A DNA stretch of 64,000 bases from Clostridiales bacterium (GTDB taxonomy: Bacteria > Bacillota > Clostridia > Christensenellales > Aristaeellaceae): the NCBI GenBank assembly GCA_015056415.1, contig SVGJ01000003.1, positions 1 to 64,000 on the forward strand. Reading direction: 5' to 3'. Every line of letters begins with the position of its first letter. Position 1 is the stretch's first letter. The notes beneath the pieces were generated by a model, which worked only from the letters and a program-made list of their open reading frames with translations, was not told where the DNA came from and did not search any database. Shown in pieces: positions 24,832 to 32,941 of this stretch. A program made the position numbers and the translations under genes.

Positions 24832-26130
24832 TTAAATCTTGCGCTTGTCGATGATGCGCACAGCCTTGCCCTCGGAACGGGTGATGCTCTTGGGCGAGAC
24901 GATGCGTACCTTGGCATAAATACCCAGCATGGTCTTGAGGGCGCCGACCAGCTTCTTCTCTTCCTCGGCGATGTCAGCCAGGGAGTCGGAGAACTTATCG
25001 GGCTGCATCTCCACCAGGACCTCCAGGGTATCGGAGTGGTTCACGCGATCCACGATGATCTGGTAGTTGGCCGGGTAGCCCTGCTCCAGCAGAACCGTTT
25101 CGATCTGGGAGGGGAAGACGTTCACGCCCTTGATGATGAGCATATCGTCGCTGCGGCCCATGGGCTTGGACATCTTCACATGGGTGCGGCCGCAGGAGCA
25201 GGGCTTGCGGGTCAGTACGCATATGTCGCGGGTGCGGTAGCGCAGCAGGGGGAATGCCTCCTTGGTGATGGCGGTGAAGACCAATTCGCCCTTGGAGCCC
25301 TCGGGGAGGACCTCGCCGGTATCGGGGTCGATGATCTCGGCAATGAAGTGATCCTCGTTGATGTGCATGCCGGTCTGCTCGCAGCACTCGAAAGCGACGC
25401 CGGGGCCGGAGGTCTCGGTGAGACCGTAGATATCATAGGCCTTGATGCCCAGGTTCTTCTCGATATCGTGGCGCATCTCCTCGCTCCAGGCCTCGGCGCC
25501 GAAGATACCGGCCTTGAGCTTGATCTTGTCCTGCAGGCCCATTTCATGGATGGACTCGGCCAGGTATGCGGCATAGGAGGGGGTACAGCAGAGGATGGTA
25601 GCCTCCAGGTCAGTCATGAACTGGAGCTGGCGCTCGGTGTTGCCGGAGGACATGGGCAGCGTCAGGCAACCCACCTTGTGAGAGCCGCCGTTCAGGCCGG
25701 GGCCGCCGGTGAACAGGCCGTAGCCGTAAGCAACCTGCACCACATCGTCCCTGGTGCCGCCGGCAGCCACGATGGCGCGGGCGCAGCAATCCTCCCACAG
25801 GTCGATATCGTGCTGGGTATAGAAGGCCACCACACGGCGGCCGGTGGTGCCGGAGGTGGACTGGATGCGAACGCATTCAGACTTCGGTTTTCCCATCAGG
25901 CCATAGGGATAGGCGTCGCGCAGGTCAGCCTTGGTGAGGAAGGGCAGCTTGTGCAGGTCATCCACAGACTTGATATCCGCGGGGGTAACGCCTTTTTCTT
26001 CCATCTTTTGGCGATAATAGGGGACGTTGTCCCACACGTGCTGCACCTGCTTGACAAGACGCTCGTTCTGCCAGGCCAGGATCTGCTCGCGGGAGGCGGT
26101 TTCGATCTCAGGCTGATAATAATTTGGCAT
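24832..26130 (-). CDS. paaK: Phenylacetate-CoA ligase-type acyl-CoA ligase
   Basis: 432 residues, the length of anaerobic PaaK proteins. AMP-binding loop RIQSTSGTTGRRVVAFYTQ (89-107), YGLTETSGPGVAFEC, and the C-terminal ligase domain with MIIKGVNVFPSQIE. It forms aryl-acetyl-CoA from the acid with ATP, or in reverse yields ATP from the CoA ester made by IOR. Two cysteine-rich elements (CSCGRTH) are normal in the family. AAGGAGG precedes the start; 127 bp with hairpins separate it from iorB. Confidence 0.92.
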   Translation of the reverse strand: MPNYYQPEIETASREQILAWQNERLVKQVQHVWDNVPYYRQKMEEKGVTPADIKSVDDLHKLPFLTKADLRDAYPYGLMGKPKSECVRIQSTSGTTGRRVVAFYTQHDIDLWEDCCARAIVAAGGTRDDVVQVAYGYGLFTGGPGLNGGSHKVGCLTLPMSSGNTERQLQFMTDLEATILCCTPSYAAYLAESIHEMGLQDKIKLKAGIFGAEAWSEEMRHDIEKNLGIKAYDIYGLTETSGPGVAFECCEQTGMHINEDHFIAEIIDPDTGEVLPEGSKGELVFTAITKEAFPLLRYRTRDICVLTRKPCSCGRTHVKMSKPMGRSDDMLIIKGVNVFPSQIETVLLEQGYPANYQIIVDRVNHSDTLEVLVEMQPDKFSDSLADIAEEEKKLVGALKTMLGIYAKVRIVSPKSITRSEGKAVRIIDKRKI

Positions 26131-26257
26131 GGGTCAGTCCTCCTTTTTTTTCGGCCATTCCACGGCACAAGGCCGTGTACTGGCTACACATCGGTCAACG
26201 CAAGCGTTGACGCTCGTTAGTCGGGACTTGCGTCCCTCCCTTTTGTAATAGAAAATA
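26131..26257 (-). other. Structured spacer inside the aryl-acid operon
   Basis: The only long gap between consecutive operon genes here. Inverted repeats visible: CACGGC-ACAA-GGCCGTG (about 26161-26177), GTCAACGC-AA-GCGTTGAC (about 26195-26212), GGGACTTGCGTCCC (about 26223-26236). On the minus strand no long T-run follows them before the paaK ribosome site, so processing or mRNA stability is more likely than full termination. Confidence 0.45.
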
Positions 26258-26830
26258 TTACGCTTCTCTGCCGAGAATAAAGGCCTTTTTATTCAGCTCC
26301 AGGAACTTGGCGGGGACGGACTTCTCGATGGCTTCCATCCACTCCTCCAGGGTGAAATCGAAGTTCCGGGAAAGGTGGCCCATCAGCACGATGTTCACCG
26401 CCTTGGAGCTTCCGGCTTCCTCGGCCAGCTTCAGGGCGTCGAAAGCGTCCACCTGGATGCCGGCGGCCTGCATCTTTTCGACCAGGTCGGCGGGATATTC
26501 CGCCGCGCCGGTGATGACAGGCATGGGGTTGATCTGCTGCGTGTTGGTGACGATCTTGCCATCCTTGCGCAGGTATTCGGTCCAGCGGGCGGCTTCCAGC
26601 AGCTCGAAGGAGACGATATAATCCGCCTCGCCCTTGTCGATCACGGGGGAGTAGACCTTGTCGCCAAAACGGACGTAGGTCACTACGCTGCCGCCGCGCT
26701 GGCTCATGCCATGCACTTCGCTGACCTTGATGTCATAGCCCTTGGTGAGCAAGAGACGGCCCAGGAGCTTGGAGGCCAGCAGGCTGCCCTGCCCGCCCAC
26801 GCCCACGATCATGATGTTTTTCGTCTGCAT
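26258..26830 (-). CDS. iorB: Indolepyruvate:ferredoxin oxidoreductase, beta subunit
   Basis: 190 residues. Gamma-type 2-oxoacid oxidoreductase domain: IMIVGVGGQGSLLASKLLGR at the N-terminus and VSEVHGMSQRGGSVVTYVRF, the exact family marks. With IorA it oxidises aryl pyruvates to aryl-acetyl-CoA, reducing ferredoxin. ATG at 26830 was chosen (GGAGGATTGACC upstream); an extension to 26902 would overlap iorA and is a shadow. It begins just 2 bp after the iorA stop, so translation is coupled. Confidence 0.94.
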   Translation of the reverse strand: MQTKNIMIVGVGGQGSLLASKLLGRLLLTKGYDIKVSEVHGMSQRGGSVVTYVRFGDKVYSPVIDKGEADYIVSFELLEAARWTEYLRKDGKIVTNTQQINPMPVITGAAEYPADLVEKMQAAGIQVDAFDALKLAEEAGSSKAVNIVLMGHLSRNFDFTLEEWMEAIEKSVPAKFLELNKKAFILGREA

Positions 26831-26832
26831 GG

Positions 26833-28575
26833 TCAATCCTCCTTCGCGGCCTGGATGGCGTCGAACTTGCACAGCTGGGAGCAAACGCCACAGCCGGTGC
26901 ACAGGGTGTTATCGATCACAGCCTTGTTGTCCTTCATGGAAATGGCGGGGCAGCCGATCTTCATGCACATCTTGCAGGAGCGGCACTTGTCGCTTTCCAC
27001 ACGGACGGGTTTGTTATGCTTGACGTACTTCAGCAGCGCGCAGGGGCGGCGGCTGATGATCACGCTGGCCTCGGGCGCGGCCAGCTCTTCCTTGAGGGCG
27101 GCTTCTGTTTCGGCCAGGTTGTAGGGGTCCACCACGCGCACCCGGCGGATGCCCACAGCGCGGCATAGGGTCTCCAGGTCGATCTTCGTGCAGGGGTCGC
27201 CCTTGAGGTTGTAGCCGGTGGTGGGGTTCTGCTGGTGGCCGGTCATGCCGGTGATGGAGTTATCCACGATGATGATGGTGGCGTTGGATTCGTTATAGGC
27301 CACGTTCACCAGACCCGTGATGCCGCTGTGCATGAAGGTGCTGTCGCCAATGACGGCCACGGTCTTGCCGTCGGCAGCGCCCTGCAGGGCCTTGGTGAAG
27401 CCATGCGCGCCGGAGATGGACGCGCCCATGCAGATGGTGGTATCCAGCGCGCCAAGCGGAGGCACGGCGCCCAGGGTGTAGCAGCCGATGTCACCCAGAG
27501 CGGTGATCTTGTTCTTCACCAGGGTGTAGAACAGGCCGCGGTGGGGGCAGCCGGCGCACATCACCGGGGGACGGGCGGGGATCATATCGGAAACCTTGGC
27601 GCCGGTGGCGGGGACGCAGGCATCCAGCCTGGCGGCCACCAGGTTTTGCGAGAACTCGTCAATGCAGGGGAAGGCGTCCTTACCGGTCACCTTCAGGCCC
27701 AGGCTCAGGCAGTGGGCTTCGATAAAGCTGTCCAACTCCTCGACCACCACCAGCGCCTCCACAGAGGCGGCGAAATCGCGGATCTTCTTTTCCGGCAGGG
27801 GCCAGATCATGCCCAGCTTGAGCACGGGGTACCTGTCACCGCAGACCTCCTTCACGTACTGATAGGAGGTGGAGGAGGTGATGATGCCGCGGGAATGGTC
27901 GCTGCCTTCCTCCAGGCGGTTGATCTCGGCGGTCTCAGCCCAAGCGGACAGCGCCTTGGTGCGCTCCTCCACAACAGGGTGGCGGCGCTTGGCGTTGCCG
28001 GGCATCATGATGTATTTCTGCGGGTTCTTCTCGTAGGTCCTGGAGGCTTCCACGCGGTCGCTGGTTTCCACCACGCTCTGGGAGTGGGCGATGCGGGTGC
28101 ACATCTTCATGAGCACGGGGGTATCGAACTGCTCGGAGAGCTCATAGGCCAGCTTGGTGAAGCTGAGAGCCTCGGCGGAATCGGAGGGCTCCAGCATGGG
28201 GATCTTGGAGGCACGGGCGTAGTGGCGGGAATCCTGCTCGTTCTGGGAGGAATGCATACCCGCGTCGTCAGCCACACCAATGACCATACCGGCGTTCACG
28301 CCCGTATAGGCGATGGTGAACAGCGGATCGGCAGCCACGTTCAGGCCCACGTGCTTCATACCGCAGAAGCTGCGTTTGCCGGCCAGACACGCGCCGAAGG
28401 CAGCCTCCATGGCTACCTTTTCATTGGGGGCCCATTCGGCATAGACCTCCTGATACCGGGCCACCGCCTCGGTGATCTCGGTAGACGGGGTGCCGGGATA
28501 GCTGGAAACAAAAGAGCATCCGGCTTCGTAGAGTCCACGGGCAACGGCTTCGTTGCCCAGCATGAGCTGTTTCAT
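26833..28575 (-). CDS. iorA: Indolepyruvate:ferredoxin oxidoreductase, alpha subunit
   Basis: 580 residues. N-terminal pyrimidine-binding domain (MKQLMLGNEAVARGLYEAGC, SYPGTPSTEITEAV), central linker, TPP-binding domain (GDIGCYTLGAVPPLG ... GDSTFMHSGITGLVNVAYN, then NPTTGYN), and two C-terminal 4Fe-4S clusters: CRSCKMCMKIGCPAIS and CTGCGVCSQLC. It decarboxylates indolepyruvate, phenylpyruvate or related acids, with CoA and ferredoxin. Followed immediately by iorB; preceded after 12 bp by the SSF symporter. Confidence 0.96.
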   Translation of the reverse strand: MKQLMLGNEAVARGLYEAGCSFVSSYPGTPSTEITEAVARYQEVYAEWAPNEKVAMEAAFGACLAGKRSFCGMKHVGLNVAADPLFTIAYTGVNAGMVIGVADDAGMHSSQNEQDSRHYARASKIPMLEPSDSAEALSFTKLAYELSEQFDTPVLMKMCTRIAHSQSVVETSDRVEASRTYEKNPQKYIMMPGNAKRRHPVVEERTKALSAWAETAEINRLEEGSDHSRGIITSSTSYQYVKEVCGDRYPVLKLGMIWPLPEKKIRDFAASVEALVVVEELDSFIEAHCLSLGLKVTGKDAFPCIDEFSQNLVAARLDACVPATGAKVSDMIPARPPVMCAGCPHRGLFYTLVKNKITALGDIGCYTLGAVPPLGALDTTICMGASISGAHGFTKALQGAADGKTVAVIGDSTFMHSGITGLVNVAYNESNATIIIVDNSITGMTGHQQNPTTGYNLKGDPCTKIDLETLCRAVGIRRVRVVDPYNLAETEAALKEELAAPEASVIISRRPCALLKYVKHNKPVRVESDKCRSCKMCMKIGCPAISMKDNKAVIDNTLCTGCGVCSQLCKFDAIQAAKED

Positions 28576-28587
28576 GGAGGAACCTCC

Positions 28588-30147
28588 TTAGTTATTCTGA
28601 TAGTTGTTCTGGTCGCCGATGGAATCCTTCACCGTCACCAGAACCTGGCGGTCATAGCAGGCGAACACCTGATCCAGGTGCTGCTGGGGCAGCTTGGGGG
28701 TGAGGAGGCTCACCACCGGTACGATGATCAGACCGGCGATCATGCAGAACGCGCCCGCATTGATAGGGGACTGCAGCACTGCCGGGAACCAGGACTTGAC
28801 CAGCACATTGGCCAGCATGATCACCGTGGAGAACAGGAAGCTGACCCACACCGCGGCGGGGGTGGTGCGCTTCCAGTAAAGGCCATAGAGGAAGGGGGCG
28901 AGGAACGCGCCGGCCAGCGCGCCCCAGCTGATGCCCATCATCTGAGCGATGAAGGTGACGCTGGATTTGTACTGTACAATGGCCAGCACCACGGAGATGG
29001 CGATGAACACCACGATGAGGGCACGCATGGTAAGCAGCTGCTTTTTCTCATCCATATCCTTGACAATGTTACCCTTGATGAAATCCAGCGTCAGGGTGGA
29101 GGACGAGGTCAGCACCAGCGAGGACAGCGTGGACATGGAGGCGGAAAGCACCAGTACCACCACCACGGCGATCAGAATGGGGCTCAGACCGGAAAGCATG
29201 GTGGGGATCACGGCGTCGTAGCTCTGGTTAGCCACGTCCACATCAAACAGACGGCCGAATCCGCCCAGGAAGTAGCAGCCGCCCGCCACGACAGCGGCGA
29301 AGATGGTGGAGATGATCATGCCCTTGTTGATGGCCTGCTCGCTCTTGATGGCGTAGAACTTCTGCACCATCTGGGGCAGTCCCCAGGTACCCAGGGAGGT
29401 GAGGATCACCACGCCCAGCAGGTTCAGGGGATCAGGGCCAAAGAAGCTGGCGAACACGCCGGGGGTTTGGGAAACCTCGGGGTCGGAGACCTGGCCCAGC
29501 TTGTTCAGCGCTTCCATGAAGCCGCCCTGGGTGTTCAGCACCGCGGCCACTACGGCGATGATGCCTCCGATCATGATGACGCCCTGGATGAAATCGTTGA
29601 TGGCGGTGGCCATGTAACCGCCGGCGATGACGTAAATGGCGGTAAGCACGGCCATCACAATGACGCACACGCTGTAATCAATATCGAAGGCCATGCCGAA
29701 CAGTCGGGAAAGGCCATTGTACAGCGAGGCGGTGTAGGGGATCAGGAAAATGAAAATGATGGCGGAGGCGGCGGTCTTCAGCGCGGGGCGGTTGAAGCGC
29801 CGGGCAAAGAACTGGGGCATGGTGGCGCTGTCCAGGTGCTGGGTCATCACGCGGGTGCGGCGGCCCAGGAACGCCCATGCCATCAGCGAGCCCAGAAGGG
29901 CGTTGCCAATGCCGGCCCAGGTGGCGGCGATGCCGTATTTCCAGCCAAACTGGCCAGCGTAGCCAACAAAGACCACGGCGGAAAAATAGCTGGTGCCATA
30001 AGCGAAGGCGGTAAGCCAGGGGCCCACGCTGCGTCCTCCCAGAACGAAGCCGTTCACGTCGGTGGCGTGCTTGCGGCAGTACAGGCCTATGCCGATGGTT
30101 ACGGCAAAGAAAACGACGAGCATTCCGATTTTGATGAACAGATCCAT
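28588..30147 (-). CDS. Sodium:solute symporter (SSF family)
   Basis: 519 residues with about 13 membrane helices. Family features: LGGRSVGPWLTAFAYGTSYFSA near TM2, GLPQMVQKFYAIKSEQAINKG in the middle, and SSLVLTSSSTLTLDF, a Na+-binding-type helix. It should import a small carboxylate or amino acid with sodium; placement between CoA ligases and IOR suggests an aryl acid or aromatic amino acid. ATG at 30147 has AAGGAG at 8 nt; an upstream in-frame ATG at 30165 is less well spaced. PutP/PanF-like substrate cannot be fixed. Confidence 0.9.
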   Translation of the reverse strand: MDLFIKIGMLVVFFAVTIGIGLYCRKHATDVNGFVLGGRSVGPWLTAFAYGTSYFSAVVFVGYAGQFGWKYGIAATWAGIGNALLGSLMAWAFLGRRTRVMTQHLDSATMPQFFARRFNRPALKTAASAIIFIFLIPYTASLYNGLSRLFGMAFDIDYSVCVIVMAVLTAIYVIAGGYMATAINDFIQGVIMIGGIIAVVAAVLNTQGGFMEALNKLGQVSDPEVSQTPGVFASFFGPDPLNLLGVVILTSLGTWGLPQMVQKFYAIKSEQAINKGMIISTIFAAVVAGGCYFLGGFGRLFDVDVANQSYDAVIPTMLSGLSPILIAVVVVLVLSASMSTLSSLVLTSSSTLTLDFIKGNIVKDMDEKKQLLTMRALIVVFIAISVVLAIVQYKSSVTFIAQMMGISWGALAGAFLAPFLYGLYWKRTTPAAVWVSFLFSTVIMLANVLVKSWFPAVLQSPINAGAFCMIAGLIIVPVVSLLTPKLPQQHLDQVFACYDRQVLVTVKDSIGDQNNYQNN

Positions 30148-30193
30148 GTGCAGTTCTCCTTCCATACTACAAATGCTACTTTATCTGCAAAGA

Positions 30194-31858
30194 TCACGAG
30201 GTGATCTGAGCTTCCACCAATCTGCCCTGGCAGTACTTTTCACGCAGGACGGGCTTTTCGATCTTGCCGGTGGGGTTGCGGGGTACCTTGTCGAAGATGA
30301 CCTTGCGGGGGCGCTTGTATCGGGGCATGCCCTCGCAGAACTTGTTGATCTCCTCTTCGGTGCAGGTGACGTCTTCCTTGATCTCCACGATCGCCGCAGC
30401 GATCTCGCCCAAACGCGCGTCGGGCAATCCAATGACAGCAACGTCCTTGATCTTGTCAAAGCCGCGGAGATAATCTTCGATCTGCACGGGGTAGAGGTTC
30501 TCGCCGCCGGAGATGACCACGTCCTTCTTGCGGTCGACGAGGTAGATGAAGCCATCCTCATCCATACGGGCCATATCGCCGGTGTAGAGCCAGCCGTCAT
30601 GGAGGACCTCGGCGGTGGCCTCGGGATTCTTGTAGTAGCAGAGCATCACGCCGTCGCCATGGACGATCAGCTCGCCCACGTCGCCCTGCTCCACCTCTTT
30701 GCCGGCGGGGGAGACGATTTTCGCCTCCCAGTTGTAGCCCGGCTTGCCGATGGCGCCCACCTTGTGTACGTTCTCAACGCCCAGATGCACGCAGCCCGGG
30801 CCGATGGACTCGGAAAGGCCGTAGTTGGTATCGTACTGGTGGTGGGGGAAGATCTTCTTCCACCGGTGGATGAGGCTGGGCGGCACAGGCTGCGCGCCGA
30901 TGTGCATCAGCCGCCACTGATCCAGGTAGTAGTGGTCGAGATCCACCCGGCCGGCGTCGATGGCATCCAGCAGATCCTGGGCCCACGGCACCAGCAGCCA
31001 CACGATGGTGCAGCGCTCGTCGTTCACCGCGCGGAGGATCCACTCAGGCTTCACGCCGCGCAGGAGCACCGCCTTGCTGCCGGAGAACAGCGAGCCGAAC
31101 CAGTGCATCTTGGCGCCGGTGTGGTACAGCGGGGGAATGCACAGGAACACGTCGCTGTGCTGCTGGCCGTGATGGGCCTGCTCCACCTCGCAGGAATAGG
31201 CCAGGGCGCGGTGGTTATGCAGGATGGCCTTGGGGAAGCCCGTGGTGCCGGAGGAGAAATAGATGGCGGCATAATCCTTCTCGCACAGGGAAACCGGCGG
31301 GGGCATGGAAGAGCAGAAGGTGGTCAGCCGCAGGCAATCCTCGGTATAATCGGGGCCGTTCTTGCCCACGAAGAAGGTGAAGCGCAGACCGGTCAGATCC
31401 TGCTGGATGGCGTCCATCCGGCTGATGAATTCAGGGCCGAAGACCAGCACCTCCACATCCGCCAGCTCCAGGCAGTATTTGATCTCATCGCTGGAATAGC
31501 GGAAATTCATGGGAACAGCGATGCAGCCGGCCTTCAGGATGCCGAAATAAATGGGCAGCCACTCCAGGCAGTTCATCAGCAGGATGGCTACCTTGGTGCC
31601 GCGCTGAATGCCGCGGGAGAGCAGCAGGTTGGCAAAGCGGTTGGCCCGGCTGTCGAACTCGCGCCAGCTCAGCTCCCGGCGGTAGGGCGCATCGGGGTTG
31701 GCGCTTTCGATCAGGTTAAACTCACGCCAGGTCACGGCCTTGTCGCGTTCCTCGGAGGGATTGATCTCCACCAACGCGGTCTCCATGCCGTAAAGCCTGG
31801 CGTTTCGCTCTAAGTAATCTGTCAGCAGCACAGTAAGAATCTCCTTTGTAAACTTCAT
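30194..31858 (-). CDS. AMP-forming acyl-CoA synthetase (long ANL-type)
   Basis: 554 residues. ANL superfamily: nucleotide loop FSSGTTGFPKA (201-211), YGLSESIGPG, hinge TGDMARMDEDGFIYLVDRKKD and catalytic Lys in NPTGKIEKP. Activates a carboxylate, probably an aryl or fatty acid, to the CoA ester. Unusual: near residues 43-70 the WREF motif occurs twice (VTWREFNL, LSWREFDS), suggesting a small internal duplication or insertion. First gene of the operon, with its own promoter at 31868-31896 and 46 bp before the SSF gene. Confidence 0.93.
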   Translation of the reverse strand: MKFTKEILTVLLTDYLERNARLYGMETALVEINPSEERDKAVTWREFNLIESANPDAPYRRELSWREFDSRANRFANLLLSRGIQRGTKVAILLMNCLEWLPIYFGILKAGCIAVPMNFRYSSDEIKYCLELADVEVLVFGPEFISRMDAIQQDLTGLRFTFFVGKNGPDYTEDCLRLTTFCSSMPPPVSLCEKDYAAIYFSSGTTGFPKAILHNHRALAYSCEVEQAHHGQQHSDVFLCIPPLYHTGAKMHWFGSLFSGSKAVLLRGVKPEWILRAVNDERCTIVWLLVPWAQDLLDAIDAGRVDLDHYYLDQWRLMHIGAQPVPPSLIHRWKKIFPHHQYDTNYGLSESIGPGCVHLGVENVHKVGAIGKPGYNWEAKIVSPAGKEVEQGDVGELIVHGDGVMLCYYKNPEATAEVLHDGWLYTGDMARMDEDGFIYLVDRKKDVVISGGENLYPVQIEDYLRGFDKIKDVAVIGLPDARLGEIAAAIVEIKEDVTCTEEEINKFCEGMPRYKRPRKVIFDKVPRNPTGKIEKPVLREKYCQGRLVEAQITS

Positions 31859-31867
31859 TTGCCCTCT

Positions 31868-31896
31868 ATTCTACCAGCCGGGACATGATAAGTCAA
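31868..31896 (-). promoter_or_regulatory. Promoter of the aryl-acid operon
   Basis: Minus strand TTGACT, 17-bp spacer, TAGAAT, only 10 bp before the ATG codon at 31858; the transcript leader would be nearly absent unless a second promoter exists. Confidence 0.6.
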
Positions 31897-31904
31897 CGAA
31901 ATGG

Positions 31905-31924
31905 ATTGTATCTAAATTGTATCT
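31905..31924. repeat. Direct repeat between divergent promoters, possible operator
   Basis: ATTGTATCT occurs at 31905-31913 and again at 31916-31924, an 11-bp period (about one helical turn). It lies between the divergent promoters of the aryl-acid operon and the amidohydrolase, a fit for a regulator contacting one face of the DNA. No regulator gene is adjacent. Confidence 0.5.
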
Positions 31925-31928
31925 TTTA

Positions 31929-31957
31929 TTGACACGGAACACAGTGGGAATTAAACT
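31929..31957 (+). promoter_or_regulatory. Promoter of amidohydrolase gene
   Basis: TTGACA at 31929-31934, 17-bp spacer, TAAACT at 31952-31957. Confidence 0.75.
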
Positions 31958-31981
31958 ATTTCTGCAAAGGAGAGAGTGACG

Positions 31982-32821
31982 ATGATCGTTGATTTTCATA
32001 CGCATACATTCCCGGAAAGAATCGCTGTGGCCGCTCTGGGCAAGCTGCAGCAGGCCAGCCATTCCATGGCATTCAGCGATGGTACCATGGGCGGCCTGAG
32101 CGCTTCCATGGGCAGGGCGGGGATCGATTGGTCCGTGGTGCTGCCCGTGGCCACCAATCCCCTGAAGGTACGCTCCATGAACGACCTCTCCCTGCAGCTG
32201 ACGGGGAAGGACGGATTGATCTACTTCGGCTGCGTCCATCCGGACATGGAGGGCGCGGAGCAGGAGCTGGAGCGCATCGCGGCGCTGGGCCTGAAGGGCG
32301 TGAAGCTCCACCCGGTGTATCAGGGAGTGGATATCGATGACGCGCGGTTTGTGCGCATCCTGGCCAAGGCGGGCGAATTGGGGCTGACTGTTGTGATGCA
32401 CGCGGGGGATGACATCGGCTTTCCCGGCGTGGTGCGCTGCTCGCCGGAAATGACGCGGGAAGCCCTGCGGCAATCAGGGCCGGTGAAGCTGATCTGCGCG
32501 CATATGGGTGGCTGGCGCAACTGGGAGCGGGTGGCGGATTGCCTTGTGGATACCACGGCGATGATGGATACGGCCTTCTCCCTGGGAAAAATCACTCCGC
32601 TGGAGAAGGATTATTACGCTCCGGAGCAGCTGAACATGCTGGATGGCGAGGCTTTCTGCCGGCTGGTACGGGCCTTTGGCAGCCGTCGGGTGGTGTTCGG
32701 CACGGACAGCCCCTGGGCGGATCAGATGAGCAGCCTCCGGCAGATTCAGGCTCTGGCGCTGACAGAAGCGGAAAAAGAGAATATTCTGGGCGGCAACGCA
32801 AGGCTGCTGCTGGGCGTATAA
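31982..32821 (+). CDS. Amidohydrolase-superfamily metal-dependent hydrolase (amidohydrolase 2)
   Basis: 279 residues, TIM barrel of the ACMSD/2-pyrone-dicarboxylate lactonase type. Metal ligands appear as IVDFHTHTFPER (HxH near the N-terminus), KGVKLHPVYQG, VVMHAGDD, LICAHMGG and FGTDSPWADQ. Such enzymes decarboxylate or hydrolyse aromatic or cyclic acids, which would fit its position divergent from the aryl-acid operon, but the substrate is inferred. ATG at 31982 has AAGGAG at 9 nt; an upstream in-frame GTG is too close to that site. Confidence 0.82.
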   Translation: MIVDFHTHTFPERIAVAALGKLQQASHSMAFSDGTMGGLSASMGRAGIDWSVVLPVATNPLKVRSMNDLSLQLTGKDGLIYFGCVHPDMEGAEQELERIAALGLKGVKLHPVYQGVDIDDARFVRILAKAGELGLTVVMHAGDDIGFPGVVRCSPEMTREALRQSGPVKLICAHMGGWRNWERVADCLVDTTAMMDTAFSLGKITPLEKDYYAPEQLNMLDGEAFCRLVRAFGSRRVVFGTDSPWADQMSSLRQIQALALTEAEKENILGGNARLLLGV

Positions 32822-32941
32822 AGGAGAGCCGGAGCTTTTGTCGGCGACACCCGCGGCGACCTCGCGGCCATGGCTTGCTTTTGCCTGATTCTCATGATAG
32901 TATTGTGGTGTACGATAAATTGGGAATTGTTGGTGCGGATT

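Noticed and set aside
27235..30204. A 989-codon plus-strand frame
   Set aside because: Antisense to iorA and the SSF symporter, whose motifs are strong.
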